DNA of 43,447 nt from an uncultured Faecalicatena sp. GTDB lineage: Bacteria > Bacillota > Clostridia > Lachnospirales > Lachnospiraceae. Where the stretch lies: positions 1-43,447 of the forward strand of contig CAOKHZ010000032.1 in the NCBI GenBank assembly GCA_948468385.1. The letters are read 5' to 3'. The first letter of the stretch is position 1. The number at the start of each line of letters is the position of its first letter. A program made the translations under genes and the position numbers. Positions 31,655 to 40,962 of this stretch are shown in pieces. Under the pieces are notes generated by a model. That model saw nothing but the letters and a program-made list of their open reading frames with translations. It searched no databases and was not told where the DNA came from.

Positions 31655-33295
31655 TTATTCTACGACTTCTCCACGCTTCACGGCCGCGATTTTTTCACGT
31701 ATGGCGGCAACCGATTCCTCGTTCGGCCACGCCACGGACAATGGCGCACCCGAATATGAATAGCAATACTGCATGTCACCGGTTCCTTCCGCCGCCACGG
31801 ACACGATGTTCCATCCCTGCCCGCTGTCCAGCTGGCTCTTAATCAAGCTCTGAATCTGCTCCGCGCTCATGTTGGTATCCACGTTCCCGCTGACACTCTC
31901 CAAAATCCCGTTCGCCCCCGCCAAAATCGCCGGAGAAATCGCCTTCTCAATCATCGCCTTGATAACGGCCTGCTGGTTTTTCCCTCGCTGATAATCGCCG
32001 CTCGCCAGATGTTGCCGCTCCCTGGAGAAAGCCAACGCCTCTTTTCCGTCAAAATGATTTACACCTTGTACCACGTCCATCACTAGACCAGAATCCGAGG
32101 ACGTCGTAAACGCGAACTCGGAATACACGTCAACGCCGCCCAAAGCGTCCACCATCTGAATCAGGGACGTGAAATTCACCCGGGCATAAAATTGAATTTC
32201 CGTATCATACAGTTCACCAAGCGTCGCCATGGACGTGTCCACGCCATAAATGCCGGCATGCGTCAGTTTGTCCCTCGCCCCGCCGGTAATTCCAGGAAAC
32301 GCCACGTAATAATCTCTCGGTGTCGTCACCAGTAGCACCTGATGCGTTTCTGGATTGACCACGGCCAAAATGTTCACGTCACTCCGGCTGTTCGTCTCAA
32401 TCGCACCATATACGTCAATACCGCTGATATAGACCACGAATGGCTCTTCCCTCACCTTCACGTCAATCGCGATATTCTTAATCTCGCTTTCCACCTCATG
32501 GGAATATATAATCTTCACACTGTCCGAATACCCCTCGAACGCCTCCTCCAAAACCGCCATATACGCCTCATTATATATAATGGCATCCACCTCGCCAGAT
32601 TGCAAGGCCGCCGCCTGCTCACTAAGCCCATTATACTCCACGGTGGCAATCTCTAAACCAAGTTTCGTATTAATCTCCGAAATCGTCCCCCGAATCTCGT
32701 CGCCTTTCATCGCGTACTGCACACCAAAGCTATAGCTCGCGGCATCCTCAATCGTCTCTGCCGGATTATCCTTGAGTACCGCCACCACAACCTTGTCGAC
32801 CTTCTTGTCACCACCACTGATGGCCGCCACCATGGTATTCGCCTTCACCACGTAATATGAGCCAAACACTAGAACGGCCGACATGAATACGCTAATCAGC
32901 TTCCCTGCAATGCCATGCCCCTCTGCTTTCAACTGGGTCAGCAAAATCAACAAGAATACAATCAGAAGCACCAATGAAAACACTGCCAAGTACTTCCCGG
33001 GCAGCATGTTCAAAAACAATACCGATATGATAAAGCCAATACTGGCCACCAGTTCAATCCCAGCCAACACCAGACCGACGTTACGGCTTACTCTATAGGT
33101 ATCGATTTTTCCCGACTGGCTTCTCCTGCCCCTCGCCCCATGTCCGCCACTCTGGGCACCCCGAGTGCCCTGCGCACCGGTTCTTTGCACTCCCTGCGAA
33201 CTTGTCCTCTGTGTACTCGGCCTTCTTGTGCCCGTCCCCCGTGCTCCTGCATTCCTTCCCCTTGACTGAACTGATTTGTTGCTCCCCTTTTCCAT
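31655..33295 (-). CDS. LCP ligase of CpsA type with accessory domain
   Basis: A 546-aa LytR-CpsA-Psr protein. The first 65 residues are a basic Arg/Gly/Ser/Thr/Gln-rich disordered tail, then three transmembrane helices (about 72-155). An extracellular accessory domain (about 165-275; VVVAVLKDNPAETIED, then ALQSGEVDAIIYNEAYM) resembles a periplasmic-binding-protein lobe. The LCP domain follows (about 285-470; YISGIDVYGAIETNSRSDVNILAVVN, VTTPRDYYV, FSRERQHLASGDYQRG). It is expected to attach polymers to peptidoglycan. The three-helix plus accessory-domain layout is that of capsule-type CpsA. GGAGGAA lies 10 nt upstream of the ATG. First gene of a two-gene unit with the acyltransferase. Confidence 0.92.
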   Translation of the reverse strand: MEKGSNKSVQSRGRNAGARGTGTRRPSTQRTSSQGVQRTGAQGTRGAQSGGHGARGRRSQSGKIDTYRVSRNVGLVLAGIELVASIGFIISVLFLNMLPGKYLAVFSLVLLIVFLLILLTQLKAEGHGIAGKLISVFMSAVLVFGSYYVVKANTMVAAISGGDKKVDKVVVAVLKDNPAETIEDAASYSFGVQYAMKGDEIRGTISEINTKLGLEIATVEYNGLSEQAAALQSGEVDAIIYNEAYMAVLEEAFEGYSDSVKIIYSHEVESEIKNIAIDVKVREEPFVVYISGIDVYGAIETNSRSDVNILAVVNPETHQVLLVTTPRDYYVAFPGITGGARDKLTHAGIYGVDTSMATLGELYDTEIQFYARVNFTSLIQMVDALGGVDVYSEFAFTTSSDSGLVMDVVQGVNHFDGKEALAFSRERQHLASGDYQRGKNQQAVIKAMIEKAISPAILAGANGILESVSGNVDTNMSAEQIQSLIKSQLDSGQGWNIVSVAAEGTGDMQYCYSYSGAPLSVAWPNEESVAAIREKIAAVKRGEVVE

Positions 33296-33412
33296 CTATG
33301 AGCTTCCTCCCTAAACTGACATGCCTATAATTGCAATCCACTCCATGGATACAAACCGACCGCCCCATGCTTTTACACTCTCGCAATCACCATAATAAAT
33401 ACGCACCGTTAC

Positions 33413-33441
33413 ATTATAAACATTCCCCCGACAAAATTCAA
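33413..33441 (-). promoter_or_regulatory. Sigma-A-type promoter of the LCP-acyltransferase unit
   Basis: TTGAAT (33441-33436) and a perfect TATAAT (33418-33413) are separated by 17 bp, about 110 bp before the LCP start at 33295. The remaining spacer (33296-33510) has no gene. Confidence 0.7.
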
Positions 33442-33510
33442 CCTGTTATATCATACAAAATTTATCGGGCGAAGCAAAAATTTGCTCCAATTTTGTCAGA
33501 AAAGTACGAC

Positions 33511-33548
33511 AAAAAACGAGAGACCTCCAAATACTTGGAAATCTCCCG
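33511..33548 (-). terminator. Terminator of the GH43-like gene
   Basis: A 14-bp stem (33548-33535 with 33530-33517; three G-U pairs) with a 4-nt loop is followed by six U on the minus strand. It begins 11 bp after the stop at 33559 and separates the rhamnose/GH43 block from the LCP unit. Confidence 0.88.
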
Positions 33549-33558
33549 CCTCATTCCG

Positions 33559-35298
33559 CTATTGCAAGATGCCGGTCGTTTCATCAAAATAATAAATTCT
33601 TCCGTCAATCCAGTTCCACCCTTTGGCCATCGCACCCGTAGTCAAGTCAAAGTAGTATGTGCCATGATTCGTATAATCCCAGCCCTTGACCATGCCACCA
33701 TAGGCATCATAGCGTACCCACTTGCCACCACTGCTGAACTGGTACACATCCTTTCCTACCGCCACCGTGCCGTCCCGATCAAACCAACGCCAGTAACCGT
33801 CAAGAAAAACTTCCTTGCCACTCTCTACCACTTGAATTCCCGTCGTTTGGTCGAAATAGTAATATCCCTTGTCTGTCTCTTTAACCCCTTTCGACATTGC
33901 ACCGGTAATCGGATCAAAATAATACGCTCCCTGACTCGTATAATCCCAGCCTTTCACCATTTCTCCCCGAGCATTATAACGCACCCACTTGCCGCCGCTG
34001 CTACGCATATATACATCCTTGCCTGCCGCCATCGTGCCATCCGCGTCAAACCAACGCCATGCATTGTCCACAACGGCCTCCTTGCTCGTGGCCTTGATAC
34101 CGCCCTCGTAAAAATATCTCTGGCCGTTTTCAGTCACCCAACCGTTTTTACTTCCATCATAGCTGCCATATCCAGCCGCCTCGCGCGCTTTCCACACCAG
34201 CTCCTTTGCCGCCGGATCCTTGACCACCATCACGGATCCATGCCGGTTCGGGATAGAATTGCCATACGCGTCCTGCGTCGTGATTCTGGCGGGTGCGCAC
34301 CATAAATCTCCCAACCCATTACTCTCCGTCACGAAAATCCCGTTCGTTCGGTCGGTCGTCCCATACGGATAATCTTCCAACTTGTCCGTAAAGCAATAAT
34401 ATTTTCCTCTATACTTCACGGTACTTGGGCCTTCGTATCCGGTCACGACATCATTGCAAACCTTCTGCCACTTCGACTGGTCCGATGCCTGGTTCAAATC
34501 CGCAATGCTCCAGATTTCGTTTGTCACGCCATCCTTCTTAATCGTCAGGTAATATCTGCCATCTTCTTTGTACAAAGAGCCATCAATCCGATTGTTAGAA
34601 TACTCTGGCAGGTTAATCGGAAACGCGTCGCTGTAGCTTACCCTCGGCTGTGCACCTGGATCCTGCGCCGGATCCGCCCCCGGTGCGAGCCCGGTCGCCT
34701 TAATCAGGTACGGCTTCATCTCATCTCTCTGCGCCTCCCCATGGAACTGTCCATAGTACCCAAGACTGGCCACGATCCAGACCGTGCCGTCATCATCCAC
34801 CATCATGTCCGGTGCCACCATGTCAAAATCCCATCCCAATTTTCCCGGTGGAAGTTCCGTCACGCCAACATTCGTCGCGCTGCCGCTGTTCGGATAACTC
34901 CAGTTTACCAAGTCCTTCGAGCATCCCAACATCGGCGTAATCCGCTTGGAACTGCCCTGCCACTGCGTATATCCGGAAAGCATCCAAAAATACCCATCCT
35001 TATAAATAATGGCCGGGTCGTGCAAGGTAGAGACGTTATACGGTGTGTTGGGAATCCATGCCGTTGACGCGTCTCCTGGTGTCGCGTCCTGATAAGCCAC
35101 CCCTATCTTAAAAAAATTATAACCGTCCGTAGACACGTACAACGTATCCGTCTGATCCTCCTGACTGTTAAAGAACACACCCAACATAATCTCCGGGTAA
35201 TCCGCCGCCTGAACATGGCTGTCTTTCAAAAATAAGATCGACAACGCGAGTAAAAGCGGGCAGACATACCACCTTACTTTTTGTTTCATTAACTGCAT
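33559..35298 (-). CDS. Secreted GH43-like protein with wall-binding repeats
   Basis: A 579-aa secreted protein. It has a signal peptide (KQKVRWYVCPLLLALSILFL, cleavage near VQAA), then a five-bladed glycoside hydrolase family 43-like domain (about 34-370). GH43 catalytic residues are visible: Asp in LHDPAIIYKDG (near 94), Asp in DMVAPDMMVDDDG (near 164) and Glu in GYEGPSTVKY (near 289). The last 190 residues are choline-binding-type repeats (GWVTENGQRYFYEGG, MVKGWDYTSQGAYYFD, MAKGWNWIDGRIYYFDE). It probably trims or remodels an arabinofuranose- or galactofuranose-type side chain on the cell surface; substrate is inference. The ATG at 35298 was chosen because AAGGAG is 9 nt upstream. An extended -10 candidate (TGGTATGAT, 35335-35343) lies upstream. 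Confidence 0.87.
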   Translation of the reverse strand: MQLMKQKVRWYVCPLLLALSILFLKDSHVQAADYPEIMLGVFFNSQEDQTDTLYVSTDGYNFFKIGVAYQDATPGDASTAWIPNTPYNVSTLHDPAIIYKDGYFWMLSGYTQWQGSSKRITPMLGCSKDLVNWSYPNSGSATNVGVTELPPGKLGWDFDMVAPDMMVDDDGTVWIVASLGYYGQFHGEAQRDEMKPYLIKATGLAPGADPAQDPGAQPRVSYSDAFPINLPEYSNNRIDGSLYKEDGRYYLTIKKDGVTNEIWSIADLNQASDQSKWQKVCNDVVTGYEGPSTVKYRGKYYCFTDKLEDYPYGTTDRTNGIFVTESNGLGDLWCAPARITTQDAYGNSIPNRHGSVMVVKDPAAKELVWKAREAAGYGSYDGSKNGWVTENGQRYFYEGGIKATSKEAVVDNAWRWFDADGTMAAGKDVYMRSSGGKWVRYNARGEMVKGWDYTSQGAYYFDPITGAMSKGVKETDKGYYYFDQTTGIQVVESGKEVFLDGYWRWFDRDGTVAVGKDVYQFSSGGKWVRYDAYGGMVKGWDYTNHGTYYFDLTTGAMAKGWNWIDGRIYYFDETTGILQ

Positions 35299-35362
35299 CT
35301 CACTCATCTCCTTCTTGATTTCTATGTTTTAACCATCATACCATATCTGTCGGCACTTTGCA

Positions 35363-35956
35363 CTATGTATTTTTTAATCCGTCCCACTTCTGATCCTTCT
35401 CGCTCAGGTTCAAGCTCGTTCCGTCAGCCAAACGATACCCCGCCGCGGACGCGCTTCCCTGATACTTACCTACCAGTTCCGGCCATTCAATACCAATTTC
35501 CGGGTCATTCCATGCCAAACCGCCCTCGTCTCCTGGGTGATAAAAGTCCGTACATTTATAACAGAACTCAGCCACGTCGGACAACACCAAAAATCCATGC
35601 GCAAACCCCTCAGAAATGTAAAACTGCTTCTTGTTCTCCTCCGTCAGTTCCACGCCGTACCATTTCCCATACGTCTCACTACCCGAACGCAAGTCAACCG
35701 CCACGTCAAACACCCTGCCCTTGATCACGCGTACCAACTTTCCCTGCGGATGCTGCTTCTGGAAATGCAAACCACGCAGAACCCCCTTCACACTCATGCT
35801 CTGGTTATCCTGCACGAACACCATGTCAAGTCCCGCCTCGTGCATGTCCTTTTGATTGTAAGTTTCCACAAAATAGCCACGGCTGTCGCCGTGCACGGTC
35901 GGTTCAATCACGTAAAGCCCTTCAATCGAAGCCTTTGTCACCTTAATCTGTCCCAT
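35363..35956 (-). CDS. rfbC: dTDP-4-dehydrorhamnose 3,5-epimerase
   Basis: A 197-aa RmlC/RfbC, third enzyme of dTDP-L-rhamnose synthesis. Signatures: GDSRGYFVETYNQKD, VQDNQSMSVKGVLRGLHFQ with the catalytic His, KLVRVIKGRVFDVAVDLR, and FYISEGFAHGFLVLSD. The cupin fold and length fit. GGGGGAAG lies 8 nt before the ATG. A terminator-like hairpin separates it from rfbD, so it may be less expressed than the other rhamnose genes or need another start. Confidence 0.96.
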   Translation of the reverse strand: MGQIKVTKASIEGLYVIEPTVHGDSRGYFVETYNQKDMHEAGLDMVFVQDNQSMSVKGVLRGLHFQKQHPQGKLVRVIKGRVFDVAVDLRSGSETYGKWYGVELTEENKKQFYISEGFAHGFLVLSDVAEFCYKCTDFYHPGDEGGLAWNDPEIGIEWPELVGKYQGSASAAGYRLADGTSLNLSEKDQKWDGLKNT

Positions 35957-36025
35957 CTGTCACTTCCCCCAAATTTCTTCTAATCTTTGCCGCATCGCCG
36001 CTTGACCCAATAATCATTCTTCAGT

Positions 36026-36051
36026 AAAAAACGCGACTTCCAGAGTCAACG
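36026..36051 (-). terminator. Possible terminator between rfbD and rfbC
   Basis: On the minus strand a 7-bp stem with one bulge (36051-36032) is followed by six U. A second GC-rich 5-bp hairpin (36072-36068 with 36060-36056) lies just before it. The stem is weak, so partial termination is more likely than a full stop. Confidence 0.5.
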
Positions 36052-36074
36052 CCTCCCCCGCAAGCAACGGGGCA

Positions 36075-36989
36075 TCAATATCCAAGTTCCTTCAAATATC
36101 GACCCAGCGCGTTCTGCCATGTCGGCAACGGTTCAAACCCAGCCTCCACAAGCTTTGCCTTGGAAAGCCTGCTGTTAAACGGACGCGCCGCCTTGGAAAG
36201 TCCATATTCTTCCGTGGTCACGGGAACGACCCTCGTCGCATACCCCGCCTTATTAAATATTTCGCAAGCAAACTCATACCAGCTGATATAACCACCCTCG
36301 TTCGTGGCATGATAATAACCATATTTGTCCGTTTCCATCATGTCGACCAACAAACGCGCCAAATCATATGTATAAGTCGGCGTACCTACCTGGTCATTCA
36401 CCACGCGCAAGGTGTCATGCTTTTTGCCAATATCCAACATCGTCTTGATGAAATTCTTACCATTCAGACCGAATACCCACGCGATACGGACAATAAAAAA
36501 CTTCTCCAGGTTTTCCGAAACGGACAGTTCGCCTTCCAATTTGGTCTGCCCGTACACGTTGAGCGGCTTATAGTCCTTGCAGTCCGGTTGCCAAGCCTCG
36601 CTTCCCTGCCCGTCAAACACGTAATCCGTGGAAAGATAAATCATCTTACTGTCAAGCTTCTTACACGCCCGGACAATGTTCTTCGTCCCGCCCGCGTTAA
36701 TCGCCCTTACCTTTTCCACCTTGTCCTCGTCCTCCGCCAAATCGACGGCGGTCCATGCGGCACAATGAACAACCGCATCCGGACAAACCTCATCCATCAC
36801 CCGTTCCACCGCATCCGCGTCCGTGATGTCAAGGGAAACATATGGCATCCTGGTCACGGCCGTTTTATCCTGCACGCCGGAATACTCCGACGCGACGTCC
36901 GACCCAATCCCCTCGTGGCCACGTCTCGCCAGTTCGTTCATCACGTCATGTCCAAGCTGCCCGGCCACGCCGGTTACAAATACCTTCAT
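36075..36989 (-). CDS. rfbD: dTDP-4-dehydrorhamnose reductase
   Basis: A 304-aa RmlD/RfbD, last step of dTDP-L-rhamnose synthesis. The Rossmann start MKVFVTGVAGQLGHDVMNEL is clear; VVHCAAWTAVDLAEDE, YLSTDYVFDGQ and YGQTKLEGE (YxxxK) follow. I chose the ATG at 36989 with GGGAGG 8 nt upstream rather than the in-frame ATG at 37004. It starts 17 bp after rfbB. Confidence 0.96.
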   Translation of the reverse strand: MKVFVTGVAGQLGHDVMNELARRGHEGIGSDVASEYSGVQDKTAVTRMPYVSLDITDADAVERVMDEVCPDAVVHCAAWTAVDLAEDEDKVEKVRAINAGGTKNIVRACKKLDSKMIYLSTDYVFDGQGSEAWQPDCKDYKPLNVYGQTKLEGELSVSENLEKFFIVRIAWVFGLNGKNFIKTMLDIGKKHDTLRVVNDQVGTPTYTYDLARLLVDMMETDKYGYYHATNEGGYISWYEFACEIFNKAGYATRVVPVTTEEYGLSKAARPFNSRLSKAKLVEAGFEPLPTWQNALGRYLKELGY

Positions 36990-37006
36990 ATGCAATCCTC
37001 CCATGT

Positions 37007-38026
37007 CTACCGATTCGCATACATCCTCTCATAATAATTCTGATACTCACCGGAAATAATCGTCTCCCACCAGTCGCGATTGTCCAGATACCACCGTATC
37101 GTCTTCTTGATGCCATCCTCGAACTTCGTCTCCGGCAGCCACCCCAACTCTCGATGAATCTTGGCCGGATCGATGGCGTAACGCATGTCGTGCCCCTTAC
37201 GGTCTGCCACGTACGTAATCAGACTCTCCGGCTTGCAAAGCTCCTTGCAAATCATTTTTACAATATCAATGTTTTTCATCTCGTTATGCCCGCCGACATT
37301 GTAGACCTCCCCGACCTTGCCATTATGGATAATCAAATCAATGGCCCGGCAATGATCCTCCACATAGAGCCAGTCACGGACGTTTAACCCTTCCCCGTAC
37401 ACCGGCAACGGTTTGTCGGCCAACGCATTGACAATCATCAGCGGAATCAACTTCTCCGGGAAATGGTACGGCCCATAATTGTTCGAGCAACGACTAATGG
37501 TCACCGGCAAGCCATACGTACGATAATACGCAAGAACCAGCAAGTCGGCTCCTGCCTTGGAACTACTGTAAGGAGAACTCGTATGAAGCGGGGTTTCCTC
37601 CGTAAAGAACAAGTCCAGGCGGTCAAGCGGCAAGTCCCCGTACACCTCGTCCGTTGAAACCTGGTGATACCGCGTGATGCCATATTTCCGGCACGCGTCC
37701 ATCAAAGTCGCCGTACCGATAATGTTCGTCTGTAAAAAGATTCCCGGGTCTTCAATGGAACGGTCAACATGGCTTTCCGCCGCAAAATTGACCACGATGT
37801 CTGGATGTTCCTCCTCAAACAAACGCTCCACCATCTCGCGGTTACAAATGTCAGCCCGCACGAACCGAAAATTCGGATTGTCCATCACGGGTTCCAACGT
37901 GGACAAATTTCCCGCATAAGTCAGCTTGTCCAGACAGATGATACGGTAATCCGGATGCTTCTCCAACATGTGAAATACAAAGTTGCTGCCAATAAACCCG
38001 GCCCCGCCGGTCACAATAATTGTCAT
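37007..38026 (-). CDS. rfbB: dTDP-glucose 4,6-dehydratase
   Basis: A 339-aa RmlB/RfbB, second step of dTDP-L-rhamnose synthesis. [17 protein letters not shown] binds NAD; the active site STDEVYGDL (Thr, Asp, Glu) and [11 protein letters not shown] (YxxxK) are intact, followed by [18 protein letters not shown]. The ATG at 38026 has GGGAGG 7 nt upstream. Confidence 0.97.
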   Translation of the reverse strand: MTIIVTGGAGFIGSNFVFHMLEKHPDYRIICLDKLTYAGNLSTLEPVMDNPNFRFVRADICNREMVERLFEEEHPDIVVNFAAESHVDRSIEDPGIFLQTNIIGTATLMDACRKYGITRYHQVSTDEVYGDLPLDRLDLFFTEETPLHTSSPYSSSKAGADLLVLAYYRTYGLPVTISRCSNNYGPYHFPEKLIPLMIVNALADKPLPVYGEGLNVRDWLYVEDHCRAIDLIIHNGKVGEVYNVGGHNEMKNIDIVKMICKELCKPESLITYVADRKGHDMRYAIDPAKIHRELGWLPETKFEDGIKKTIRWYLDNRDWWETIISGEYQNYYERMYANR

Positions 38027-38071
38027 AATATACCTCCCTGCTATGAGCACTTAGCGTAGCTTCCTTATTAA

Positions 38072-38968
38072 TTAATATAGATGCTCCTGATATTTTCCGT
38101 CCAGTACGTCCTTCAAATACTGCCCGTACTGGTTCTTCTTCAAGCCTTCATAAACCGCCAAAACATCTTCCCTTGAAATCCATCCATTCAAATACGCAAT
38201 CTCCTCCAGACATGCAATCTTACGATGTTGGTGCGTCTCCATGGTCTTGACAAAATTTGTCGCATCCGCCAAAGATTCGTGCGTTCCCGTATCCAGCCAA
38301 GTAAATCCCTGACCAAGTAGCTCCACATTCAGTTCGCCGTTTTCCAAATACATCTGGTTCAAATCCGTAATCTCATACTCTCCACGAGCCGAGGGCGTTA
38401 AGTCTTTCGCGTACCCGACCACGCGGTTGTCATAAAAATACAATCCCGTCACACAATAATTGCTCTTTGGCTTCTCCGGCTTTTCCTCAATAGATATCGC
38501 CCGTCCCTCTTTGTCAAACTCCACGATACCGAAACGCTCTGGATCGTCCACGTAATAACCAAATACCGTGGCACCCCTGCCTTCCTCCGCATTCTTCACC
38601 GCGGTCATCAACCGCTTCTTTAATCCGTGACCCGCAAAAATATTGTCCCCCAAAACCATGGCCACCGTGTCATCCCCGATAAAATCCGCACCGATAACAA
38701 ATGCTTGAGCCAATCCGTTTGGAGCCGGTTGAACGGCATATGTAAGATTCAAGCCAAACGGATGCCCGTCCCCGAGCAAATCCTCGAAACGCGGCGTGTC
38801 CTGCGGCGTGGAAATAATCAAAATGTCCCGAATGCCGGCATTCATCAACACGGACATCGGATAATAGATCATCGGTTTGTCATAAATCGGCAACAACTGC
38901 TTCGAAGTCACCCGCGTGAGCGGGTACAAGCGCGTGCCAGAACCCCCAGCAAGAATAATTCCCTTCAT
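38072..38968 (-). CDS. rfbA: Glucose-1-phosphate thymidylyltransferase
   Basis: A 298-aa RmlA/RfbA, first step of dTDP-L-rhamnose synthesis. [43 protein letters not shown] (metal Asp) and [13 protein letters not shown] are diagnostic. It starts 16 bp after the stop of the AAA/PD-(D/E)XK gene, so those may share a transcript. rfbB follows 45 bp downstream. Confidence 0.97.
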   Translation of the reverse strand: MKGIILAGGSGTRLYPLTRVTSKQLLPIYDKPMIYYPMSVLMNAGIRDILIISTPQDTPRFEDLLGDGHPFGLNLTYAVQPAPNGLAQAFVIGADFIGDDTVAMVLGDNIFAGHGLKKRLMTAVKNAEEGRGATVFGYYVDDPERFGIVEFDKEGRAISIEEKPEKPKSNYCVTGLYFYDNRVVGYAKDLTPSARGEYEITDLNQMYLENGELNVELLGQGFTWLDTGTHESLADATNFVKTMETHQHRKIACLEEIAYLNGWISREDVLAVYEGLKKNQYGQYLKDVLDGKYQEHLY

Positions 38969-38984
38969 CTTTCAGTACCTCTCT

Positions 38985-40706
38985 TTATCGTTTTTTCTTA
39001 TTCAATTTCCCTGCTTCCTCTAATTTTATCATGCAATACTTATCACAAAAACACATTCCATAACACGTAACCTTTTCGTACCCTTCATGAATGAATTCCG
39101 TAGCATACCCTTTCTCCTCTATCTGCTTTAATGCCTTATCACACCCTTCACTCTGCTTTGCAAAGTGCTTGACTCTTTTAAGCTCTATCACAAACGCCTG
39201 GTGATGCGGATTGTGCGGCCGTAAAAGAATATCCGGCCGCCCTTCCCCTTGCTCTCTATTGGACAAAATCCGATATCCGCCGAAGCCGCTCAAAATTCCT
39301 AACAAATAGCCATGGTAAAACTTCTCGCCCTCGTCATAATAACTAATACTAAAGCTTAACTGCCCATTAATAGATTCCTCCATCTTTCTCGCGTCTTGTT
39401 CTCGCATTGCCTGATAAAACGGCTGAAAGTCCACCTTGCGAACACTTTCATCAAACCAAGTTCGAATTGTATTTTTATAAATATAATTTACTTCCTTGTT
39501 CGGAACCGTCATGGTCAGATAAATCGTTTCCTCCTCAAGCCTCTGCGATACCGCTTTCAGATATCCAGTAAAAAATAGGAAATTCCATAAATTGTCCTGA
39601 TTCTCATAAATTTCTCCATACGTAACATCTTCATGAATCGGCTTTTCCACCGCTCCCCCGGAAATCAACTCTTCAATCTCTCCCTTTGCAGCCTCGTCTG
39701 CCTTTTCTATCAGTTCACGGACAGCAGTATTGGAAGAAGTGTTCGACCAATATGGACAAGGCAACGCCACAGTATTCGTAATAGCCATGCTTACATAATT
39801 AATAATACTCCAGGGATTGTATACCTGCGTTTCTCCAAACAAATATCCATTATACCATTCCTTCGCCTCATCAATCTTATCGCACAAATCATAGAATGCT
39901 AACATTTCTTCGACTTCTATCTGTGTGAATCCAAAATACTCCGCATACCCATTATCTAAAATAAAATTCATTTTTAAATTGTTCAAACCCGCAAAAATGC
40001 TTTCCCTACTGATACGCAAGCACCCCGTAACAACTGCAAACTTCAAACAATTGTTGGTTTTTAATGCCGACTCAAACAAAGAACGGATAAAGTCAACCAT
40101 CTGCTCGTAAAATCCCTTGAAAAAGGCATTCTCCAATGGCACATCATATTCATCAAGCAAAATGATCACATTGGTTCCATGGTACTTTTTCAGGCACTCC
40201 GATAAAAAGGCCAATGCCTTCGCATAAGCAATTGGCTCTGCCCGCCGATTCATAATGGCATCATACTTCTCGCGATACGCTTCCGTAAGGCAGTTTGCAT
40301 CCAAAATATAATTATGCCGAACATATTCCTTGATAATCTCATCTATCAAGCTTTCATGAGCCATATAAAAATCCGGCTGCTTGGCAGATTTTAACGACAT
40401 AGAAATAACCGGATACTTTCCCATATGTTCCAGATACCTATCCCCTTCGTCCATAATCTTCCTGCTGTCAAAATAATGACGGTTGTCCACAACACTACCG
40501 TCTGATGCAAGCTCCCTTTCAAAAAACGTCCTTATCATACTAAGTGTAAGCGTCTTGCCGAAACGGCACGGACGGATGAAAAGCTCCACCTTCGAACCAT
40601 AATCCAACAAGTCCTTTATCATCAAGGTCTTATCCACATAGTAGTAAGCCCCATCTATCATGTCCTTATAGCTCTCGATACCAATCCCGATTGGTTTCTT
40701 CAACAT
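38985..40706 (-). CDS. AAA-ATPase-like / PD-(D/E)XK nuclease-family protein
   Basis: A 573-aa member of a large clostridial and Bacteroidetes family that pairs an N-terminal AAA-ATPase-like domain with a C-terminal PD-(D/E)XK nuclease-like domain. Visible: YYVDKTLMIKDLL and RPCRFGKTLTLSMI (P-loop variant), VIILLDEYDVPLENA (Walker B and beyond), and near the end GRPDILLRPHNPHHQAFVIELKRVK, the nuclease core with Asp and ExK. Biological function is unknown; many copies sit in variable genome regions. GAGGTG lies 6 nt before the ATG at 40706; a GTG nine bases earlier is possible. It lies directly before rfbA, an odd place, and its base composition is AT-richer than the rfb genes, suggesting insertion. 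Confidence 0.85.
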   Translation of the reverse strand: MLKKPIGIGIESYKDMIDGAYYYVDKTLMIKDLLDYGSKVELFIRPCRFGKTLTLSMIRTFFERELASDGSVVDNRHYFDSRKIMDEGDRYLEHMGKYPVISMSLKSAKQPDFYMAHESLIDEIIKEYVRHNYILDANCLTEAYREKYDAIMNRRAEPIAYAKALAFLSECLKKYHGTNVIILLDEYDVPLENAFFKGFYEQMVDFIRSLFESALKTNNCLKFAVVTGCLRISRESIFAGLNNLKMNFILDNGYAEYFGFTQIEVEEMLAFYDLCDKIDEAKEWYNGYLFGETQVYNPWSIINYVSMAITNTVALPCPYWSNTSSNTAVRELIEKADEAAKGEIEELISGGAVEKPIHEDVTYGEIYENQDNLWNFLFFTGYLKAVSQRLEEETIYLTMTVPNKEVNYIYKNTIRTWFDESVRKVDFQPFYQAMREQDARKMEESINGQLSFSISYYDEGEKFYHGYLLGILSGFGGYRILSNREQGEGRPDILLRPHNPHHQAFVIELKRVKHFAKQSEGCDKALKQIEEKGYATEFIHEGYEKVTCYGMCFCDKYCMIKLEEAGKLNKKKR

Positions 40707-40808
40707 GTACAGCACCTCGCTTCCTATTTTTCATTTTAGCATAGGAAACACGGTTTAGAAACAAGAAAATCATCGATGAACAAATACAAAACAAATCCAT
40801 CAAGTGTG

Positions 40809-40843
40809 TTCAAAGAAAATGGAGTTCTCCAGAACCCCATTTT
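40809..40843 (-). terminator. Terminator of the alarmone-synthetase operon
   Basis: A 12-bp stem (40843-40832 with 40827-40816; one G-U pair) with a 4-nt loop is followed on the minus strand by CUUUG; a U-rich arm makes it terminator-like. It lies about 120 bp after the stop at 40963. The rest of the 40707-40962 spacer holds only a weak extended -10 for the downstream gene. Confidence 0.55.
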
Positions 40844-40962
40844 GAACCATCCTCTTCAAATTTGCCGAGAATAATCTGTTCGTCTCTATCGTTTCCTATT
40901 TCTTCTATTTTATCTATACCCCCACACACAAGATTTTAGCTCAACTGTTGAAAAAACGCTCT

